This document shows, piece after piece, positions 26,634 to 36,083 of a stretch of 64,000 nt of DNA. The notes beneath the pieces are model-generated. The model had not been told where the DNA came from and did no database searches. It was given only the letters and a program-made list of their open reading frames with translations. The stretch covers positions 62,001 to 126,000 of the forward strand of contig NZ_LAHA01000011.1 in NCBI RefSeq assembly GCF_002608075.1, in the 5' to 3' direction. This stretch comes from Nostoc linckia z4. GTDB taxonomy: Bacteria; Cyanobacteriota; Cyanobacteriia; Cyanobacteriales; Nostocaceae. Numbering within the stretch: the first letter of the stretch is position 1; each line of letters opens with the position of its first letter. Position numbers and translations under genes: made by a program.

Positions 26634-27959
26634 ATGAAAAACTTTGTTTTTAGCCAAAAAATCTATTCTTTCTTGCTTGCTGCTTATCGATGGTACTTAC
26701 AGACTCCCGAACGTTCTTTACATCAAGCGTATGATGCAGCATTAAAGATCAAGGAAATAGAAGATAAGCATTTCAATGGTAATAAAATAGACACTGGCTC
26801 AGCCATGTACAGTAACAGCGTCATGGATTATTTCGAGTCAGACTTAAACAAACTATTAAAAACTGCCAGAATGCGGCTGACAGAGTTTAGGGCCAGCCGC
26901 TGGTTTCTCAATGAAGAAAATCAAAAAGCTGCTGATAAAGCAGGTATAGAATTTCTCAGTCCTGCTTTTGTTCTAGAAAGGCTGAATTTTATCGATGGAG
27001 TGATATCGAAATACACAACTGTTACCGAAGAAATGACTTCTAAAGTTGTAGCAGTCAAATCTCCAACTCCACAAATTGACTCTCCAATTACTCCAGTGTT
27101 ACCGCCGAAGATAGCAACTAAGGATATGGAGAATAAATCGGATAAAAAGCCAAAGGGCAAAACCGATACAATGGGTGTTTTACCCCGCTCAATTTTAAGT
27201 ACTATTAGTCGGCTGCAAGTTGAATTAGACCCAAATTCCGAAGAAGAAGTAATTCAGAGTTTTCGTCAAGCTCAAAGAAGAACAATAATATCTATCAGAT
27301 TTATTTTGCTATTAATTATAGTACCACTTTTAACGCATCAAATAGCAAAAGCTTTTGTAGTCGGCCCTGCTGTTGATAGATTCAGAACCACTGAAGAAGC
27401 GCAGGTATTTCTCAACTCGGAGATGGAAGAGGAAGCTTTAGGAGAACTACAAAGATTTGAAGAAAGAATCAAGTTTGAAAATTTGGTTAGTAATGCACCG
27501 CCATTATCAGTTGAGAATATAGAACTTGAGCTAAAAGATAAAGCAACAGAAATTGCTGAAGAATTTCGTCGAGAAAGCTCTAATTCCATTAAAAATGTTT
27601 TTGCTGATATGTTTTCTGTGGTTGCTTTTATCTGGTTGATGGTGACTAGCAAGTCTTCCATTGCTGTGCTGAAAGATTTCTTCGATCATATTGTTTATGG
27701 ACTCAGCGACAGCGCTAAGGCATTCATTATCATTTTGTTTACCGATATATTTGTCGGTTTCCACTCCCCCCACGGTTGGGAAGTACTTTTAGAAGGTGTG
27801 TCTCGCCATTGGGGATTACCAGCAAATCGAGATTTTATCTTCTTATTTATTGCCACATTCCCAGTGATTTTGGATACCATTTTCAAATACTGGATATTCC
27901 GATATTTAAACAGAATATCACCTTCAGCAGTAGCTACTTACCGGAATATGAATGAATAA
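26634..27959 (+). CDS. pxcA: Proton extrusion protein PxcA (CemA homologue)
   Basis: 441 residues from ATG at 26634; an in-frame TTG lies three codons before. The N-terminus (YRWYLQTPERSLHQAYDAAL) and the C-terminal membrane part (VAFIWLMVTSKSSIAVLKDFFDHIVYGLSDSAKAFIIILFTDIFVGFHSPHGWE) match PxcA, the cyanobacterial counterpart of chloroplast envelope protein CemA/Ycf10. It is needed for light-induced, Na+-dependent proton extrusion. Expect four or so helices: one near residue 225 and three in the last 130 residues. A proline-rich linker lies near residues 140-180. Transcribed away from the helicase-like gene. Confidence 0.9.
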   Translation: MKNFVFSQKIYSFLLAAYRWYLQTPERSLHQAYDAALKIKEIEDKHFNGNKIDTGSAMYSNSVMDYFESDLNKLLKTARMRLTEFRASRWFLNEENQKAADKAGIEFLSPAFVLERLNFIDGVISKYTTVTEEMTSKVVAVKSPTPQIDSPITPVLPPKIATKDMENKSDKKPKGKTDTMGVLPRSILSTISRLQVELDPNSEEEVIQSFRQAQRRTIISIRFILLLIIVPLLTHQIAKAFVVGPAVDRFRTTEEAQVFLNSEMEEEALGELQRFEERIKFENLVSNAPPLSVENIELELKDKATEIAEEFRRESSNSIKNVFADMFSVVAFIWLMVTSKSSIAVLKDFFDHIVYGLSDSAKAFIIILFTDIFVGFHSPHGWEVLLEGVSRHWGLPANRDFIFLFIATFPVILDTIFKYWIFRYLNRISPSAVATYRNMNE

Positions 27960-27962
27960 ATA

Positions 27963-27994
27963 ATGGGCATGGGGCATGGGGCATGGGGCATTGG
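27963..27994. repeat. gggcatg tandem repeat after pxcA
   Basis: Four units of the gggcatg type just after the pxcA stop codon. Confidence 0.7.
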
Positions 27995-28114
27995 TTAATG
28001 TGGTAAATACAAAGTTTTGGAAGCTGTCAAGACTAATAATTGATGCGATTAATTTTGATGGATTATGCAGATTTTGGAATTTTAAAATGCCACTGTTAGC
28101 AAATCCTTGATGTA

Positions 28115-28137
28115 GAGACGTTGCAATGCAACGTCTC
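28115..28137. repeat. Palindromic hairpin before mltA
   Basis: gagacgttgca / tgcaacgtctc, an 11-bp perfect inverted repeat with a one-base centre, 23 bases ahead of the mltA start. This unit is dispersed in Nostocales genomes. Its position close to the start codon could affect translation of mltA, or end readthrough from pxcA. Confidence 0.6.
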
Positions 28138-28160
28138 CAGAAATAACATTTTTAATTGCG

Positions 28161-29444
28161 ATGAAAAAGATATTTTCGGAATTAGGCAAGTTTCACAACT
28201 TTATTGCTATCAGTGGGCTTGTAGTTTTATTAATTTCTTTGTTGAGGATGCAATCTTTGGCAAATCCAAAACTCAGTCCGCCAGAATGTCGGGTGAAAAA
28301 GTGGGATATACCAGTGTCGTTGACGAGTGAAAAAGAAAATGCATCTGTTCAACAACAAAAACCAATATTAATTCCCAGGACACCAGTTACTTGTTGTCAG
28401 AGTGATGCTTCTTGTTTAGATGAGGCTATTTATGGAGAAATACCAGATAAAAAGGCATTATTAACAGCTATCGATCGCAGTTTACAATACCTACAAACAA
28501 AAGCAGCTGCAAATGCTTACCAAAATTATCAAGTGAGTGGAATTAGCCGCGATCGCATCTTCAAAAGTTTACAAAGATTCCGCGAAATTCTCTTAAAAAC
28601 TAATTCCCCAACGGAGTTACATCAAGCCATAGAAAAAGAATTTATTTATTATCAATCAGTTGGTAAAGATAACAAAGGCGCTGTTTTATTCACTGCTTAT
28701 TACGAACCACTTTACGCAGCGAGTCGCGTCCCCACAGCAGAATATCGCTATCCTGTTTATCGATTACCTCCTGATATCAACTCCTGGCCTAAACCTCATC
28801 CTACACGCCTACAATTAGAAGGAGCAGACGGCTTACAAGGTGCAAAGTGTAAATTACGAGGCTTAGAATTGTTTTGGTTTCGCGATCGCCTCGAACCATA
28901 TATGATTCAAATTCAAGGTTCAGCGAAACTTAAACTAACTGATGGCACTCAAACAAGTATAGGTTATGCAGGTAATACTGCTTATAATTACCAAAGCATT
29001 GGGCGAGAATTAATTAATGATGGCAAATTACCGCAAGAAGGTGTAACTATGCCCATGATTCTCGATTATTTCCAAAAACATCCCCAAGAATTAGATATTT
29101 ATATTCCCCGCGATCGCAGCTTTGTTTTTTTTCAAGAAAACCACGGCGAACCAGCCCAAGGTTCTATCAATGTACCACTAACAGCAGAGCGTTCTATTGC
29201 TACAGATAAATCTCTCATGCCCCCCGGTGCTTTAGCATTAATTCGCGCCCCTTTTCCCTTAGTTAATTCTACTGGAAACATGGAACAACGCATTATTAGC
29301 CGCTATGTTCTCGACCAAGATACCGGCGGCGCAATTAAAGGTGCAGGTAGAGTGGATTATTTTTTAGGTACTGGTAAAATTGCAGGCGATCGTGCTGGCG
29401 TGACAGTTAGTAATGGACAATTGTTTTATCTATTACTGAAGTAG
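28161..29444 (+). CDS. mltA: Membrane-bound lytic murein transglycosylase A
   Basis: 427 residues. An N-terminal hydrophobic helix (FIAISGLVVLLISLLRMQ) serves as signal or anchor. The MltA domain follows (FTAYYEPLYAASRVPTAEYRYPVY; EGADGLQGAKCKLRGLELFWFRDRLEPYMIQIQGS), then the 3D domain with DQDTGGAIKGAGRVDYFLGTG near the C-terminus carrying the catalytic aspartates. The enzyme cleaves peptidoglycan glycan strands to 1,6-anhydro ends. No lipobox is obvious. It lies 1.7 kb upstream of the T4SS-like cluster, separated by a regulator and a gene-free stretch, so a VirB1-like role is only speculative. Confidence 0.9.
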   Translation: MKKIFSELGKFHNFIAISGLVVLLISLLRMQSLANPKLSPPECRVKKWDIPVSLTSEKENASVQQQKPILIPRTPVTCCQSDASCLDEAIYGEIPDKKALLTAIDRSLQYLQTKAAANAYQNYQVSGISRDRIFKSLQRFREILLKTNSPTELHQAIEKEFIYYQSVGKDNKGAVLFTAYYEPLYAASRVPTAEYRYPVYRLPPDINSWPKPHPTRLQLEGADGLQGAKCKLRGLELFWFRDRLEPYMIQIQGSAKLKLTDGTQTSIGYAGNTAYNYQSIGRELINDGKLPQEGVTMPMILDYFQKHPQELDIYIPRDRSFVFFQENHGEPAQGSINVPLTAERSIATDKSLMPPGALALIRAPFPLVNSTGNMEQRIISRYVLDQDTGGAIKGAGRVDYFLGTGKIAGDRAGVTVSNGQLFYLLLK

Positions 29445-29929
29445 AAGTCAGAATTCAGAATTCAGAATTCAGAAGTCAGAATTCAGAAGTCATACCAATT
29501 CACCAAAATATTGATACACATACAATAACCTGTAGGGGCGAACGGCTGTTCGCCCTGAATTCAGAATTTAAAAGTTACGGCTGATGTAAATTAAGAGGAG
29601 GTTTAAATGATTTAGTTATCTGCTTTACTCGTACCGTAACCCATTCATATTAAACATAACTTATGTTTTGTCTTTATCTATTATCTCGTTAAAATTACTA
29701 TTGGTAATCAAGCTTATACATGATTTATTTTTACTAATCACACAGTATTTTAACGAAATTAAACTACGTAATCTAAGTCTCAAACCCTTGGCACAGAGAT
29801 TATTTGATTTCTGAATTCTGACTTTTGAATTCACCAATGATAGTTAATAAAAATTTTTAGTAATTTGCCAGATAATATTTTTTTGAATGCTAGGATATAA
29901 GACTATAGATCAAAAAAAGTGCTGTACCT
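29445..29929. repeat. Intergenic region with AATTCAG tandem repeats and a hairpin
   Basis: agaattcagaattcagaagt units at 29447-29490 recur throughout the downstream T4SS-like cluster. A palindrome at 29536-29555 (gggcgaac/gttcgccc) is a common dispersed hairpin. The rest is A+T-rich, without a gene. The promoter of the XRE regulator should lie after 29840. Confidence 0.65.
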
Positions 29930-30253
29930 GTGAAACAAAAGCCAAAACCAAGGATTGCTTTGCTTCGTGAAAAAGCAGGGCTAACCCAGCTTGAGTTATC
30001 GCGTCTTGTTGGTGTGACTGAAAGCACTATTCAAAACTGGGAAAGTGGTAGAACTGGGACAGATCATATTGAAAGAATTATTCGATTTTGCAAAGCCTTG
30101 AATTGCCAAGTAGAAGAGTTGATTGAATTTGTCAACGACTCTCCACAAGAATCTACTAACCCAGATTCCTTAAGCGAGATACATCATTTATTGGGTACTA
30201 ATGAGAAATTTTCCACAAACAGTTCTGATACAACGGGAAAAGCAACAATTTAA
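29930..30253 (+). CDS. XRE-family transcriptional regulator
   Basis: 107 residues from GTG at 29930. A classic XRE helix-turn-helix spans residues about 8-62 (IALLREKAGLTQLELSRLVGVTESTIQNWESGR, ending with FCKALNCQVEELIEF). The remaining 45 residues are serine/threonine-rich and probably disordered. No ligand-binding domain is seen. It is the nearest regulator upstream of the T4SS-like cluster, on the same strand but nearly 900 bases away, so control of the cluster is conjecture. Confidence 0.82.
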   Translation: MKQKPKPRIALLREKAGLTQLELSRLVGVTESTIQNWESGRTGTDHIERIIRFCKALNCQVEELIEFVNDSPQESTNPDSLSEIHHLLGTNEKFSTNSSDTTGKATI

Positions 30254-31143
30254 GATATAGGACTCATATTTGATTTCTTTAAAAGTGAACAGGGAACGGA
30301 CAACAAAAAACAGTTCGATACACCTAATTAAATAGGGTATTTGTTAACGACGGATGTATTTTTTCTTGCACTACGTGTTCCCTTAAAAATTTTTTTACCT
30401 CTTTTCATAATTCTTCTTCAACTAAATTTACCCACTCCCAGCCCAAGTTACTATCTTTGGCTACAACTTAGTATAAATAGATAATTTTTACTATTTTTTA
30501 TCCAACATTAACCAATTTTTAAACATTTGGAATATCAGAATTGTCTTTGATTTTTGAATTTATTTACTCAGGACGCAACTGAGTACAGATGCGATGAATA
30601 GCATTTGTGTGAGAGTAGAGAATAAGGCTGGAGGCTTTGCGAGTTAAGGGCGAGTTTTTTTCTGCAATCAAATAGAAATCCTGTATTTCAAAGGCGGCCT
30701 ACTTAGTGCTAGTGACGGTAGACTGATTAACACGGGTGTAAATGGTAGTGCTAGTATAATCTCTAAAAGTATTCCCAAAAGTCTTGGCAAATGGGATACA
30801 GCAGCCGCTTGCTTGATTTGTTTGCCAAGTCTGTAGCAAGTAAGGAGGTGTAGCACTTCAGTACTCAAGTCTAAGGAGCAAAACTAGCTTTGAACAAGGA
30901 ATTCGTTGACGGTTCCCAGTTAACAGTTAACACTCAACAGTCAGCGACTTGAAGCAAAATAATTTATTTTTTGGAGTTCCCTTAATATTTTGTTAACTAA
31001 AATTAATAAAAAATCGTATTATGATGTATAACTTTGCTGAACTTTATAATTTTGGGAAAAATAAATGTTGAATCATGTAAGATTGTCTCATCTGTAAAAT
31101 TTGAAACACCAACGCCCATAGTAAACCATAGGAAAATTAGCAA
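30254..31143. other. Large gene-poor interval upstream of the T4SS-like cluster
   Basis: About 890 bases. A 66-codon minus-strand frame (30668-30868) has one hydrophobic run but no ribosome site and no recognised family; I do not call it. The sequence is A+T-rich at 30310-30560 and 30940-31060. A tandem aacagttaacactcaacagtc-type repeat lies near 30915-30945. The cluster's promoter is probably in 30950-31130. Confidence 0.45.
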
Positions 31144-31773
31144 ATGTTTAGACAAAGTTCTCACCAGAGAAACTTTTTCCAAGCTTTAACTGGTAGTGTA
31201 GCCACATTAGGTCATAAATCAAGACTGGCGTTGAAATCCAGTTTGAGTATTTTGGTTGAATCTGTACCTTTTTTGATTGCTTGTGCTGTATTTTTAACAG
31301 TTATCAGCTTCAAAAGTCCTATCCTGCTATTTTGTTTATTAGTTGGTAGTTTAATTGCAGTCATCACTCATAAAATTGGACAGCAGGTAAATTTACCAAG
31401 GCGATCGCTAATAATCATACAAATTTTAGCAGCAGCGATCGTTCTGAGTTTGTTTTGGTTAGATCAGTTTGCTAGTCCCGCACAAGCACAGTTTTTTGGC
31501 GAAGCAGAAAAGTTTTTCAAAAAAACCTTAAATGATGGTTCCACAGGAAATAATGCAGGTGGTAGCGACACCGCAGTCAGTTTAATATTTAATATATTGC
31601 GGGCACTTTTCTTGCTATATATTGCAATTTCTTTGGTTGGTGTAATTAATGCAGTTCGTAAAGATGAAGATTGGCAAAGTATCGCCAGAACTCCCCTATT
31701 AGTGGTTGTAGCTGTTACCATTGCTGATGTACTCACGCGGTTTGTAATTGGCAATAACAATAGCAGTAATTAA
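31144..31773 (+). CDS. Multi-pass protein with pilin-like C-terminus (VirB2-like candidate)
   Basis: 209 residues. The N-terminal part has hydrophobic segments at about 41-58, 60-75 and 88-105, then a signal-peptidase-I-like SPAQA|Q site at residues 111-116. Cleavage there would leave 94 residues with two membrane helices (about 144-168 and 182-202) around a short basic loop (VRKDEDW). That is the layout of VirB2/TrbC pilins, and the gene is in VirB2 position, two genes ahead of virB4. I recognise no sequence family directly, so the role is inferred from topology and order. Confidence 0.6.
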   Translation: MFRQSSHQRNFFQALTGSVATLGHKSRLALKSSLSILVESVPFLIACAVFLTVISFKSPILLFCLLVGSLIAVITHKIGQQVNLPRRSLIIIQILAAAIVLSLFWLDQFASPAQAQFFGEAEKFFKKTLNDGSTGNNAGGSDTAVSLIFNILRALFLLYIAISLVGVINAVRKDEDWQSIARTPLLVVVAVTIADVLTRFVIGNNNSSN

Positions 31774-31787
31774 TTAAGATTTGAGAA

Positions 31788-32159
31788 ATGTCTGAAGAGC
31801 GGGAACAAGAATTTCGTCCAGTTAACCAAGTTCTAGGAAGCCAACCTTCATTAGGGCCAATTCCGGCAGATCAAATTCTTCCTTGGACAGTAATCGCTTT
31901 ATCATCCTACTTAATTATTAATGGGATTTTTGGCGGGCTTTTCCAAGAAGAATTTCAAAAATGGCTGTGGACGCTATTAATGACTGGTTGGGGAATTGCC
32001 ACCTGGTGGATATTAACTGGTGGGAGAAGTTGGAGCTTTTTAAGTAAATTTATTGGCGTTCCCGCTTGGACAAGAGGCTTTGCTCGTTATCAAAGCTTAC
32101 TGGAAGTTAACCATGAAGCAAAAAATCGGAAAACAAAGCGTCGGCAGCGCCGGAAATGA
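31788..32159 (+). CDS. Small two-helix membrane protein (VirB3-like candidate)
   Basis: 123 residues starting 15 bases after the previous stop. Two hydrophobic segments (PWTVIALSSYLIINGIFGGL and LWTLLMTGWGIATWWILTGG, about residues 32-80) are followed by a conserved-looking FIGVPAWTRGFARYQSLL and a very basic tail (KNRKTKRRQRRK). VirB3/TrbD proteins are short, have one or two helices and precede virB4, sometimes fused to it. Here the frame overlaps the VirB4 start by 47 bases. Identification as VirB3-like is inference. Confidence 0.6.
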   Translation: MSEEREQEFRPVNQVLGSQPSLGPIPADQILPWTVIALSSYLIINGIFGGLFQEEFQKWLWTLLMTGWGIATWWILTGGRSWSFLSKFIGVPAWTRGFARYQSLLEVNHEAKNRKTKRRQRRK

Positions 32160-34860
32160 AACTAGATTAACACCCTTTGAAGATGCCTTGCACTTGGCGA
32201 CAATGTTGCGCGTCTCCATGAATGGACGTGATATTGGTGCTTATTTGTTAACAAAAGGCATTCAAAAGGATCGGTTCTGCTTTGTTTTTGGCTTTGATTG
32301 TAAGGGAATTCATACCACTTTAAGACCAGAACAAATAGATACACTTTTTAATAACATTGAAGCCGGGTTAAAAGATATTCCCAGCGGTGAAAGAATGACA
32401 CTGCATTTGGGGTCTTTTAGTTCAGATACAGAACGGCAAAAAGAATTAGCATCACTCATTAGAAATGCGCCATCAAAAGATATTAAATATTTGCTGATGG
32501 CCGAGAGAGCGAGAATTAAAGAACTGACTAAAGCTGGTGTACGAAAGCCGAAATTTTTACGGATTTATGTCACCTACACAGTGGAAACAACCTCAAAAAA
32601 TGCAGATGATTGGATAGAAAGGTTTTTAGTCAAAGCCGAGGCATGGTGGTTGAAATTTAAAGGCGAACTTTCAGAAGCCGAAAACCAACGCCTAGAAACG
32701 GTAATTAGCAATGCTTACAAACAAGGTTTTTCCCGTTGGGAACAAATTTTATCTAACAAAATGGGATTGGATGTTAGAGCTTTGAGTGCAGTGGAACTTT
32801 GGCAAGACATCTGGAGAAGATTTAATGATACCCAGCCTATAGATATTCCCCAACTTATTACCTTGGATGAAGAGGGACTCCACGAAGAAGTTAATTCCGA
32901 TTTAGCTAGTAGCAAATTGTTGATAGATAATATCCACGGTACAACTTTGCTCATGGAGTCTAGCGTACCCCGTGCCGATCGCCGTTGGGTACATGTGAAC
33001 AATCGTTTTACTGGCACTATGTCATTTCTGGAAAAACCCGGTGGCTGGCCAAATAAATCGGCTCAACTGCGGTATTTATGGGAACTGTTAGCCAGAGAAA
33101 CAGTAGTAGATACAGAAATTTTTTGTGAATTGACTGCGGCAAATCCAGCATTAGTGAAAACTACTCTCCAACGAGTGCTGAAGCAGTCAAATATGACCAC
33201 AATTTTAGCTCAAGAAAAAAGTAAAACCATTGATGTCAACGCCCAATTAAAGTTAAAAAAATCGGTAGCAGCACAAGAACAATTATATGAAGGGGCAGTG
33301 CCGATTTATACAAGCGTTGTCATTTTGGTACATCGGCCAACTGTGGAGAAATTAGACGAAGCCACAAGATATATTGAAAACTGTTTCCAACGTCCAGCTA
33401 GGGTAATTCGAGAAACCGAGTACGCCTGGAAAATTTGGTTGCAAACTCTCCCCATAGTTTGGGAAGGTTTATTAGCAACACCATTCAATCGTCGTCAGTT
33501 ATATTTAACCAGTGAAGTTCCGGGATTAATGCCTTTAGTTTTAACTAAAAGAGGCGATAGACAAGGCTTTGAATTGATTGCAGAAGAAGGTGGAACGCCA
33601 GTACATTTAGATTTATTTAATCAACACAAAAATTTAGCTTTATTTGCCACCACTCGTGCTGGTAAATCGGTGTTAGTATCGGGAATTTTAACTCAAGCTT
33701 TAGCCTATGGCATTCCCGTAGTGGCTCTAGATTTTCCTAAACCTGATGGTACGTCTACTTTTACCGACTATACACAGTTTATGGAGGGGAATGGAGCTTA
33801 TTTTGATATTTCCAAACAATCGAATAACTTATTTGAACAGCCAGATTTAAGAGCGTTAGATCCAGAACAACAACGCGATCGCATGGTAGATTATACCTCG
33901 TTCCTAGAATCAGCTTTAATGACAATGGTTTTAGGCTCATCTACCGAAAGTCAAATTTTATCTCAAACGGTGCGATCGATTCTCAACTTAGCCTTAGAAG
34001 TCTTCTTTGCTGATGAAGGTATCAAAGAGCGATATCGCAAAGCAATGGCGGGAGGCTTCGGTTCTCCAGCTTGGCAAAAAACCCCGACTTTAAAGGATTT
34101 TCTGTTTTTCTGTTCCCCAGAACATTTACAGCTCAGCTCCTTAAGTGGCAGAGTAGAAGATGCCCTCAGTCAAATTCAGCTACGCTTACGTTTCTGGCTT
34201 TCTAGCCGCGTTGGACAAGCCATTTCTGCACCATCCAGTTTTCCCACCGACGCCCAACTTTTAGTTTTTGCTCTCAGAAACCTTTCAGATAGTGAAGATG
34301 CGGCTGTACTATCCTTAAGTGCTTATTCAGCAGCACTCAGACGCGCATTAAGTAGCCCCGCTTCTATATTCTTTATCGATGAAGCCCCGATTTTATTTGA
34401 ATTCGAGCAAATTTCCGACTTAGTGGGTCGAATTTGTGCCAACGGAGCCAAAGCCGGTATCAGAGTTATACTATCAGCACAAGACCCTGACACCATCGCC
34501 AAATCTAAAGCCGCCTCAAAAATTCTGCAAAACTTAACAACTCGATTAATTGGACGTATTCAACCAGTTGCAGTGGATAGTTTTGCAGACATATTAAAAT
34601 ATCCCCGTAAAATTATCGCTCGTAATGCCTCAGAAAGCTTTTTCCCACGCAAAGAAGGCATTTATAGCCAATGGCTGCTAGATGATAACGGCGTTTATAC
34701 ATTCTGTCGTTACTATCCAGGTTACGAACAATTGGCAGCGGTGGCCAACAACCCCTACGAACAAACTGCACGCAGTCAAATGATGCAAATTCATAAGGAT
34801 AAATATGAAGCAATTTCCGCATTTGCACGTCAGTTAGTAGCTACACTACGTAGTAATTAA
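32113..34860 (+). CDS. VirB4/TraC-family secretion ATPase
   Basis: 915 residues from ATG at 32113 (the frame is open to 32053, inside the previous gene). Walker A is TTRAGKS at residues 513-519 (FATTRAGKSVLVSGIL), Walker B is FFIDEAP with D756/E757, and the sensor glutamine lies in ILSAQDPDT. The N-terminal 480 residues are the divergent VirB4-type region; HLDLFNQHKNLALFATTRAGKS is typical of VirB4/TraC. In conjugation systems VirB4 energises pilus assembly and substrate transfer at the inner membrane. It is the best-supported member of the cluster. Confidence 0.85.
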   Translation: MKQKIGKQSVGSAGNETRLTPFEDALHLATMLRVSMNGRDIGAYLLTKGIQKDRFCFVFGFDCKGIHTTLRPEQIDTLFNNIEAGLKDIPSGERMTLHLGSFSSDTERQKELASLIRNAPSKDIKYLLMAERARIKELTKAGVRKPKFLRIYVTYTVETTSKNADDWIERFLVKAEAWWLKFKGELSEAENQRLETVISNAYKQGFSRWEQILSNKMGLDVRALSAVELWQDIWRRFNDTQPIDIPQLITLDEEGLHEEVNSDLASSKLLIDNIHGTTLLMESSVPRADRRWVHVNNRFTGTMSFLEKPGGWPNKSAQLRYLWELLARETVVDTEIFCELTAANPALVKTTLQRVLKQSNMTTILAQEKSKTIDVNAQLKLKKSVAAQEQLYEGAVPIYTSVVILVHRPTVEKLDEATRYIENCFQRPARVIRETEYAWKIWLQTLPIVWEGLLATPFNRRQLYLTSEVPGLMPLVLTKRGDRQGFELIAEEGGTPVHLDLFNQHKNLALFATTRAGKSVLVSGILTQALAYGIPVVALDFPKPDGTSTFTDYTQFMEGNGAYFDISKQSNNLFEQPDLRALDPEQQRDRMVDYTSFLESALMTMVLGSSTESQILSQTVRSILNLALEVFFADEGIKERYRKAMAGGFGSPAWQKTPTLKDFLFFCSPEHLQLSSLSGRVEDALSQIQLRLRFWLSSRVGQAISAPSSFPTDAQLLVFALRNLSDSEDAAVLSLSAYSAALRRALSSPASIFFIDEAPILFEFEQISDLVGRICANGAKAGIRVILSAQDPDTIAKSKAASKILQNLTTRLIGRIQPVAVDSFADILKYPRKIIARNASESFFPRKEGIYSQWLLDDNGVYTFCRYYPGYEQLAAVANNPYEQTARSQMMQIHKDKYEAISAFARQLVATLRSN

Positions 34861-35101
34861 TCAGGGAGGATATCTATGACTGGTTGATAGAAATTCCAAA
34901 AATTATCTAAAACTACCAAACAAAAAAATATTGCAAAATCCACTGTGGAGTGGGCATCTTGCCCGCTGAAAAACGAAGGTGGGCAAGATGTCAACCACCA
35001 AAGAATAATAATTTAATCTTGAAAAAAACTGAATAATACTTCAGCTGAATAAATTTCTGACTAACTAGATAATTTCGTCTACCTTTTTCAGGTACAGATA
35101 T
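34861..35101. repeat. Spacer with inverted repeat after the VirB4 gene
   Basis: An inverted repeat, catcttgccc (34955-34964) with gggcaagatg (34981-34990), of a dispersed type, could form a terminator-like hairpin inside the cluster. No gene. Confidence 0.5.
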
Positions 35102-35905
35102 ATGCGAAAAACTACCATTTTGACATTGACTTTCGTATTTCTGGGAATTCTACCTGTAGCAGCCCAGTTTACCACAAACAAATCACAATTAGGCCAAGTT
35201 TGGAATGATTTTCAATCATATTCCACAGATTTACAAAACTACTTTCAATACAATTTAAACGATAACTTAAAACCTGTAGAACTCCAAAGTAGGAATGCTC
35301 TAAATAATGCCAAAGGAGAATTGAATATACCAAACCCCGTGAGTGCAGGGGATAAAGTTCGCGATGATTTAATTCTCTACTCTAGATCGGATCGCTTTGA
35401 AAATAATGCAGCTGTGAGGGGAAATTTAGTTAGTAATGAACTTAATCGTGTAATTACCCGTGGAGCCGCAGCAAGTTTACTAGGGGAAAATGGACAAATT
35501 CGCTCAAAAATCAAGTTAATCGATACAGAAAGAAGTTTACAAAATATTTCCGGCTTTGCTGAAGCAGCCGAAGAACAAACCCAAAGTTTATTAAGTAAAA
35601 TTCCTATCCCAGTTTTTGATGCAAGTAAACTCGATCCAGCAACAGCAATATTAGCGCAATTACTGAATGCCAATCAATCACAAAGCATTAAAATTCAACA
35701 GGAACAATCAAAAATTATCGGTGAAACATTTGCCCAGACAATACAAACTAATCAATCTTTGCAATACTCAAATTTAAATTTAGCCAACATTTCCGAACAA
35801 ACAGAAGAAGCAAATCGCGCTCGCAGAGTTGAAACATCAAGCGAAGCAGCGCGACTTTTACGAGCGACTTCTCAAATAGATTTATTTGGCAGAAAAGATA
35901 ATTAA
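35102..35905 (+). CDS. Exported helical protein (VirB5/TrbJ-like candidate)
   Basis: 267 residues with a textbook signal peptide (ILTLTFVFLGILPVAAQ, cleavage near residue 21). The mature part is predicted almost wholly helical, rich in Q, N, S and E, with no cysteines; coiled coils are likely around residues 140-160 and 190-250 (SQSIKIQQEQSKIIGETFAQ). VirB5/TrbJ proteins are exported, helical and encoded between virB4 and virB6, matching this position. No sequence motif proves it. Confidence 0.6.
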   Translation: MRKTTILTLTFVFLGILPVAAQFTTNKSQLGQVWNDFQSYSTDLQNYFQYNLNDNLKPVELQSRNALNNAKGELNIPNPVSAGDKVRDDLILYSRSDRFENNAAVRGNLVSNELNRVITRGAAASLLGENGQIRSKIKLIDTERSLQNISGFAEAAEEQTQSLLSKIPIPVFDASKLDPATAILAQLLNANQSQSIKIQQEQSKIIGETFAQTIQTNQSLQYSNLNLANISEQTEEANRARRVETSSEAARLLRATSQIDLFGRKDN

Positions 35906-35908
35906 GAA

Positions 35909-35946
35909 GAATTCAGAATTCAGAAATCAGGATTCAGAATTCAGAC
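35909..35946. repeat. AATTCAG tandem repeat in the T4SS-like cluster
   Basis: gaattcagaattcagaaatc-type units in the spacer between the VirB5-like and VirB6-like genes. Confidence 0.7.
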
Positions 35947-36083
35947 ATTTCTGGACATTGTAGGAGTGAGTTATCAATGAATTGAATTTGAAATTTTAAC
36001 TTTTGACGAAGCAGCGTCAAATTTTCAGTTTAGTCTGGTGTTTTAGTATAAAAATCATAAAAAATCGCCGTAAGCTCAAAATA

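Noticed and set aside
28161-29444. mltA as the VirB1-type lytic transglycosylase of the T4SS-like cluster
   Set aside because: It is 1.7 kb away, with a regulator and repeats in between, and MltA is a normal chromosomal wall enzyme.
30668-30868. 66-codon minus-strand hydrophobic frame
   Set aside because: No ribosome site, no known family and no partner; noted only as a weak possibility.
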